From NCBI RefSeq assembly GCF_000317575.1, contig NC_019748.1, forward strand, positions 4,174,501-4,238,500: a DNA stretch of 64,000 nucleotides. The letters are read 5' to 3'. The notes under the pieces are model-generated. The model did no database searches. It had not been told where the DNA came from and saw only the letters and a list, made by a program, of their open reading frames with translations. Position 1 is the stretch's first letter, and each line of letters opens with the position of its first letter. Both the position numbers and the translations under genes were made by a program. Below, piece by piece: positions 60,166 through 64,000 of this stretch. The DNA comes from Stanieria cyanosphaera PCC 7437 (GTDB taxonomy: Bacteria > Cyanobacteriota > Cyanobacteriia > Cyanobacteriales > Xenococcaceae).

Positions 60166-62358
60166 TTAAAACCTCTCGCCAATACCAAAATGAATCCGAT
60201 TATCTCCCTCATCGTTAATGGCATAATCAACCCTAATTTGACCAAGAGGAGATTGTACCCTAACACCAGCACCATAACCAAAACCGCTTCCAGGTAAATC
60301 TCTAACTTGTGAAGGTTCGCCAGGAACAGCACCATCTGAACCGAGAGTAGTACCATAATCTAAAAATAAAGCACCACCGACAATCGAGAAGATTGGAAAA
60401 CGATATTCTGCTGTAGCTTGGACATAACTGCGTCCGCTACCAACTTCCCCCTCTGCATAACCTCGTACCGAATTACTACCACCAAGAACAAAAGCCTCAT
60501 AAGGAGGTAAATCGCCTAATACCGTCCCTGCTTGAAGATTCAAAGCTAAAGCTTGAGGGCCTTCACTAAAACTAATAAAATCGATCGGAATATAATAACT
60601 GTAACTACCTCTAATTCGATTAAACAAAATACTACCTGAACCAATCGGAATAGTTTGGTCTACTCCTAATCGCAACAAAGAACCTTGAGTAGGTTGTAAA
60701 TTATTATTACGGCGATCGCGTGTAGCTCCAAAACGCAGAGTAAAAAGATCGTCTTCTCCACTGTCACTGAAAGCTAAATTCTGACTTCCATCTTGTGGCC
60801 TAGACAGAGGTGCAATCTCACCATCGGCATTTTCAATCTGAACCCGTTGATATTGAAACCCAGTTGATAAAGTCCAATCTGCCTTTTTAAAAGGATCTCT
60901 CGAAAGAGGACGAGAAAAATTAATTCCTCCGCCAGTACGTACAACTCTAGGACTATCATCTTCGTTAGCAGTCCTAATATCATTCTCATCACCATCAAAT
61001 ACCAGAGAAATAGAACGACGACGAAAAGCATTTACTGTATAAGAAGTACGGAAAGGATCTCCTCCAATCCAAGGATCACTAAAACTAACATCAAATAATA
61101 ATTCTCTTTGCCCTAGTTGTACCTCTGCACCAAGGGTTTGATTATTTCCGCCTAGATTTTTTTGTTGATAACTAACAGTACCAAATAAACCACTAGAAGA
61201 ACTAAAACCCGCCCCTGCTGCTACTGAACCCGTATTACTTTCAACTACATCAACATTAACTACTACTTTACGGGGGTCTTCTCCTGGACTAAAAGAAAAA
61301 CGAGCATCTTCAAAAATACCCAAGCCAAACACTCGTTGTAAATCTCTTTGCGCCGTATCCCGTTTGAAGACATCTCCAGGTTCTAATTCAATTTCGCGAG
61401 TAATAATAAAATCACGAGTTTTCCCATCGATTGGTTCGTCTTCTTCATCAAAATATCTTACTTGAATATCTTCGATAACCCCTTCAGCTACCACCAAAGT
61501 GACTGTACCATCAGGAGAAACTTGCGGTGCGCCAACCACCTGAGCTAGTTCATAACCATTTTGGGTATACCATTGATTTAATTGCTTAATTCCGTTTTGC
61601 AAATCTCTGAGATTCAGAATTCTACCGTAGTTATTAGCGAAAATTTTATCTACTTGTTCTGCTGGTAAAACTCGATTTCCTTCTGGGGGAACAGTTTCGA
61701 TTACGACTTGGTTGAGAATGGGATTGGGTTGAACTGCAAAAGTAATTCTGACTCCCAAAGGTGTATCTTCTGGTGTGACTTGTACGTCTTGGAAGAATCC
61801 TGTTGCATAAACTGCATTAACATCTTCTTGTAGTTGAGAACGAGTAGTAGTTCTTCCTGGTTGAGTGTTAATCGTTTCGTAAACAATATCTTCTAGTTCA
61901 TCATCAGCACCTACCACAGAAACTTCAGCTACTAACACACGAGGTTCTGGTGCTTGTGCTGGTGTTTGTTCGGTATCATTTGGTTGAGTTTGATTTGGAG
62001 GCGTTGGTTGATTTTCAGTCGGTGGTGTTTGATTCTCTATTTGGGGAGGTTGTTGTTCGGAATCAGGTACATTTGGAGGTTGACCATTATCAAGCGGAAT
62101 TTCGAGTTGAGGAGATTGATTATCAGGAAAATCAGTCTGGGCAAGATAATTAGTCTTGTTTGTGGAGATGATAACTTGTGGCTTAAGTGGTTTGTTGAGA
62201 ATAGGAATTTTTGCTTGATTTTCCCTTTGACTAATAACGGAATTTGGCACGACTTCCCCTCTAGCAGCTAAAGGCAAACTTAGGGAATAAGAGGTTGCCA
62301 TGAGAATTGCTAAAGCAGGGGACAAACTAAAGTTTCTTGGTTTTTCTATCACTTCCAC
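60166..62358 (-). CDS. bamA: Outer-membrane assembly protein BamA/Omp85
   Basis: Inserts beta-barrel proteins into the outer membrane; the cyanobacterial form is the relative of chloroplast Toc75. An export signal covers about residues 1-33 (FSLSPALAILMATSYSLSLP). A Pro/Gln/Thr-rich linker (about 75-135) precedes POTRA domains (LEDIVYETINTQPGRTTT, FAVQPNPILNQVVIETVP, EGVIEDIQVRYFDEEDEP). The 16-stranded barrel follows from about 370, with VRGYAEGEVGSG as the conserved lid motif and terminal NRIHFGIGERF. The start is GTG at 62358 because it keeps the basic region of the signal peptide. First gene of the lipid A/outer-membrane block. Confidence 0.94.
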   Translation of the reverse strand: MEVIEKPRNFSLSPALAILMATSYSLSLPLAARGEVVPNSVISQRENQAKIPILNKPLKPQVIISTNKTNYLAQTDFPDNQSPQLEIPLDNGQPPNVPDSEQQPPQIENQTPPTENQPTPPNQTQPNDTEQTPAQAPEPRVLVAEVSVVGADDELEDIVYETINTQPGRTTTRSQLQEDVNAVYATGFFQDVQVTPEDTPLGVRITFAVQPNPILNQVVIETVPPEGNRVLPAEQVDKIFANNYGRILNLRDLQNGIKQLNQWYTQNGYELAQVVGAPQVSPDGTVTLVVAEGVIEDIQVRYFDEEDEPIDGKTRDFIITREIELEPGDVFKRDTAQRDLQRVFGLGIFEDARFSFSPGEDPRKVVVNVDVVESNTGSVAAGAGFSSSSGLFGTVSYQQKNLGGNNQTLGAEVQLGQRELLFDVSFSDPWIGGDPFRTSYTVNAFRRRSISLVFDGDENDIRTANEDDSPRVVRTGGGINFSRPLSRDPFKKADWTLSTGFQYQRVQIENADGEIAPLSRPQDGSQNLAFSDSGEDDLFTLRFGATRDRRNNNLQPTQGSLLRLGVDQTIPIGSGSILFNRIRGSYSYYIPIDFISFSEGPQALALNLQAGTVLGDLPPYEAFVLGGSNSVRGYAEGEVGSGRSYVQATAEYRFPIFSIVGGALFLDYGTTLGSDGAVPGEPSQVRDLPGSGFGYGAGVRVQSPLGQIRVDYAINDEGDNRIHFGIGERF

Positions 62359-62668
62359 ACACCCAATTGAGCGATCAATAATGTAGCAGTTTTTATCCTG
62401 AGTTAACTCAAGATCTTGGCTTGGTTTGGTTGTATCTGTAGCTAAACATTGAAAAATATTTTTGTTTGAGTGTGGTCTTCAACATAAACATATAGGTTTA
62501 GCATCATACTTAGTCCAAGATGTGAGATAACCAATTTTACCCAAATGACTCCACAGGAAATAATTAGTTTCCTTTTTGTTACCAGACTACATTTTTAGGT
62601 CATAAAAGAAAAAAAACAGTAAAAGATAAAAATCTCTACTAAAAGATCAGCTAAGATTAACTGCTTGT
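62359..62668. other. Promoter region of the bamA-lpx block
   Basis: No gene seen. A perfect 12-bp palindrome TGAGTTAACTCA at 62399-62410, about 40 bases before the bamA start, could be an operator or a chance site. Confidence 0.45.
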
Positions 62669-63424
62669 TTACTGCTGAGGGGTTGAGTTTCGGATTTGTT
62701 CGATCTGAGCTAAAACTCTTGCTTGTACTTGTTGATAAGCAGATTCTATTTGTCCCAAATCTTTCCGAAAACGATCTTTATCCATTACTCTGGCTTGGGG
62801 ATCGCTTTCTTTTTGATCCCAAAGACGACAAGTATCAGGACTAATTTCGTCAGCTAAGAGAATTTTTTGTTCCGCATCGTGACCAAATTCTAATTTAAAA
62901 TCAACCAAAGTAATTTCGCAACGATTAAAAAAATCTTGGAGATATTGATTAATTTTTAATGCTATCTCCTCAATTTCTTGTAGTTGTTCCTGAGTAACAA
63001 TCTCTAATAAGAAAATGCGATCGCGTGTTAATAAAGGATCTCCTAATTGATCGTTTTTTAGATAATACTCTACTAAAGGAACAGGTAACACTTGACCTTC
63101 TGGTAATCCTGTTTGACGACAAAGGCTACCCGCAGCAATATTTCTCACTACTACCTCAAGGGGTATTATTTTGACCGCCTTGACTCGCATTTGATTGGGT
63201 GCTGGCGTGTCGATGTAATGAGTTGGAATCCCGAACGACTCTAACCACTCAAACAAGGCTGCTGCTATGTTACAGTTAATTGCTCCTTTACCGTAAATTT
63301 GTCCTTTTTTCTGTGCATTAAACGCAGTAGCATCATCTTTATAAACACTCAGTAGTATGAAAGGGTCTTTTGTCTGATAAAGAATTTTAGCTTTGCCTTC
63401 GTAAAGTTTTTCTGTCTGCAACAT
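62669..63424 (-). CDS. purC: SAICAR synthase PurC
   Basis: Joins CAIR and aspartate in purine synthesis. The 251-residue protein has LYEGKAKILYQTKDPFILLS with the nucleotide loop, VYKDDATAFNAQKKGQIYGKG, GIPTHYIDTPAPNQMRVKAV, EVVVRNIAAGSLCRQTGLPEG, then LVDFKLEFGHD and LLADEISPDTCRLWD. It is upstream of bamA on the same strand, with its own 310-base spacer between. Confidence 0.97.
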   Translation of the reverse strand: MLQTEKLYEGKAKILYQTKDPFILLSVYKDDATAFNAQKKGQIYGKGAINCNIAAALFEWLESFGIPTHYIDTPAPNQMRVKAVKIIPLEVVVRNIAAGSLCRQTGLPEGQVLPVPLVEYYLKNDQLGDPLLTRDRIFLLEIVTQEQLQEIEEIALKINQYLQDFFNRCEITLVDFKLEFGHDAEQKILLADEISPDTCRLWDQKESDPQARVMDKDRFRKDLGQIESAYQQVQARVLAQIEQIRNSTPQQ

Positions 63425-63701
63425 AGTTATCTAGTTTATTTGTCTGACTTTGTTTTAATCTTTGCTTAACCACAGGTTAAGAAAAAGTTAACATGACATT
63501 AGCTGGAGCAAATAATATACTCATTAAGGAAACTGATTTTTTCCCGATGCATTTTATGTCAGTAAGCATTATAAGTAAATGTAGAACGCTACAGTTTCGG
63601 TAGCCAACACTCATCTATCTAAATTAGGTAATCGTCATAATTAAAAAGTTAGCGTAGTACAAGTTAATAAAAACAAATTTACTTAATATAGGAAATTAAC
63701 A

Positions 63702-63968
63702 ATGGCAGATAATCACGATAAATATAATTTTCTTTATCCTCGCAACTCATATCACGGTCAAGTTCAACCCGAAAATCTTGTTTTTAACGCTAATTTGCAA
63801 GAGTTTGCTCATAAAGTCAGTTATATTTGTAATTTGGAAACTGGAGGTAAGCTACCTTCTGAAGAAGCTTACAAACAAATTAAATCTTTGTGGAAACAAC
63901 TCAAACGCAGCAAAAAAGAATTAGGCATTGGCAAAAAACCGTTTGATCATGACCAAGAATTGGAGTAA
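63702..63968 (+). CDS. Small conserved cyanobacterial protein (DUF7219-like)
   Basis: An 88-residue cytoplasmic protein with a pattern I associate with a small family confined to cyanobacteria: NFLYPRNSYHGQVQPENLVF, NANLQEFAHKVSYICNLETG, GKLPSEEAYKQIKSLWKQLK. The C-terminal end is Lys-rich. No function is known. It is divergent from purC; AGGAAATT precedes its ATG. The assignment to DUF7219 is from memory of the pattern and needs a profile search. Confidence 0.75.
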   Translation: MADNHDKYNFLYPRNSYHGQVQPENLVFNANLQEFAHKVSYICNLETGGKLPSEEAYKQIKSLWKQLKRSKKELGIGKKPFDHDQELE

Positions 63969-64000
63969 AACTTAATTGTCATTAATTGATTGTTAATGGT

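Noticed and set aside
62399-62410. TGAGTTAACTCA palindrome as a defined operator
   Set aside because: Only one copy was seen and no regulator with such a site is known to me, so it is listed only within the promoter-region entry.

Overview
Organism: the window looks like the chromosome of an AT-rich cyanobacterium. Three things point there. The HIP1 octamer (GCGATCGC) recurs in genes and spacers. Several genes are cyanobacterium-typical: a GUN4-domain protein, IctB, a COP23-domain protein, an Rre1/Ycf29-type regulator, an Rcp1-type receiver, and a BamA/Omp85 followed by lpxC-fabZ-lpxA-lpxB. There are also many short hairpin repeats between genes. A coccoid/baeocystous lineage such as Stanieria or Pleurocapsa is a guess and was not tested. 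No rRNA, tRNA, CRISPR array, intact insertion sequence or prophage was seen. Layout: 1-9.4 kb holds the end of a rimP-nusA operon (minus), an unknown membrane protein, a TetR regulator, a paired catalytic/non-catalytic M16 peptidase, a DUF29 protein and truB. 9.4-15 kb is a signalling block: a large PAS/GAF histidine kinase, an Rcp1-like receiver and a receiver-GAF-GGDEF diguanylate cyclase. 15-25.5 kb holds a giant TamB-like protein, glyoxalase I, an FHA-fused class A penicillin-binding protein and two small proteins. 25.6-38.2 kb is one minus-strand exopolysaccharide block: tyrosine autokinase/Wzc, alkaline-phosphatase-superfamily enzyme, GT2, Wzy-like polymerase, Wzx-like flippase, AlgI-like MBOAT acyltransferase, SGNH/AlgJ-like partner and a secreted GH9 cellulase. 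38.6-52.9 kb mixes an XRE/ImmA pair, a COP23 protein, a Ser/Thr kinase with TPRs, icd, an Rre1-like regulator, a GUN4 protein, a histidine-kinase-like protein lacking its histidine, ictB, smpB, tsaB, a lone dndE, a small unknown and gdhA. 53-55 kb is repeat-rich: an mqo-like gene lies between two copies of a composite repeat, next to a 118-bp MITE-like element. 55-56.6 kb carries two related glycine-zipper proteins. 56.8-62.4 kb is the outer-membrane block bamA-lpxC-fabZ-lpxA-lpxB, followed by purC and a small cyanobacterial protein. How the genes work together: the window is rich in cell-envelope functions (BamA, lipid A synthesis, TamB, PBP1, M16 proteases, and the polysaccharide export/acetylation/cellulase block) and in signalling proteins. 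The most unusual items are the GH9-plus-acetylation polysaccharide cluster, the orphan DndE, the mosaic repeats around mqo, and the kinase-like protein whose H-box histidine is a glutamine.
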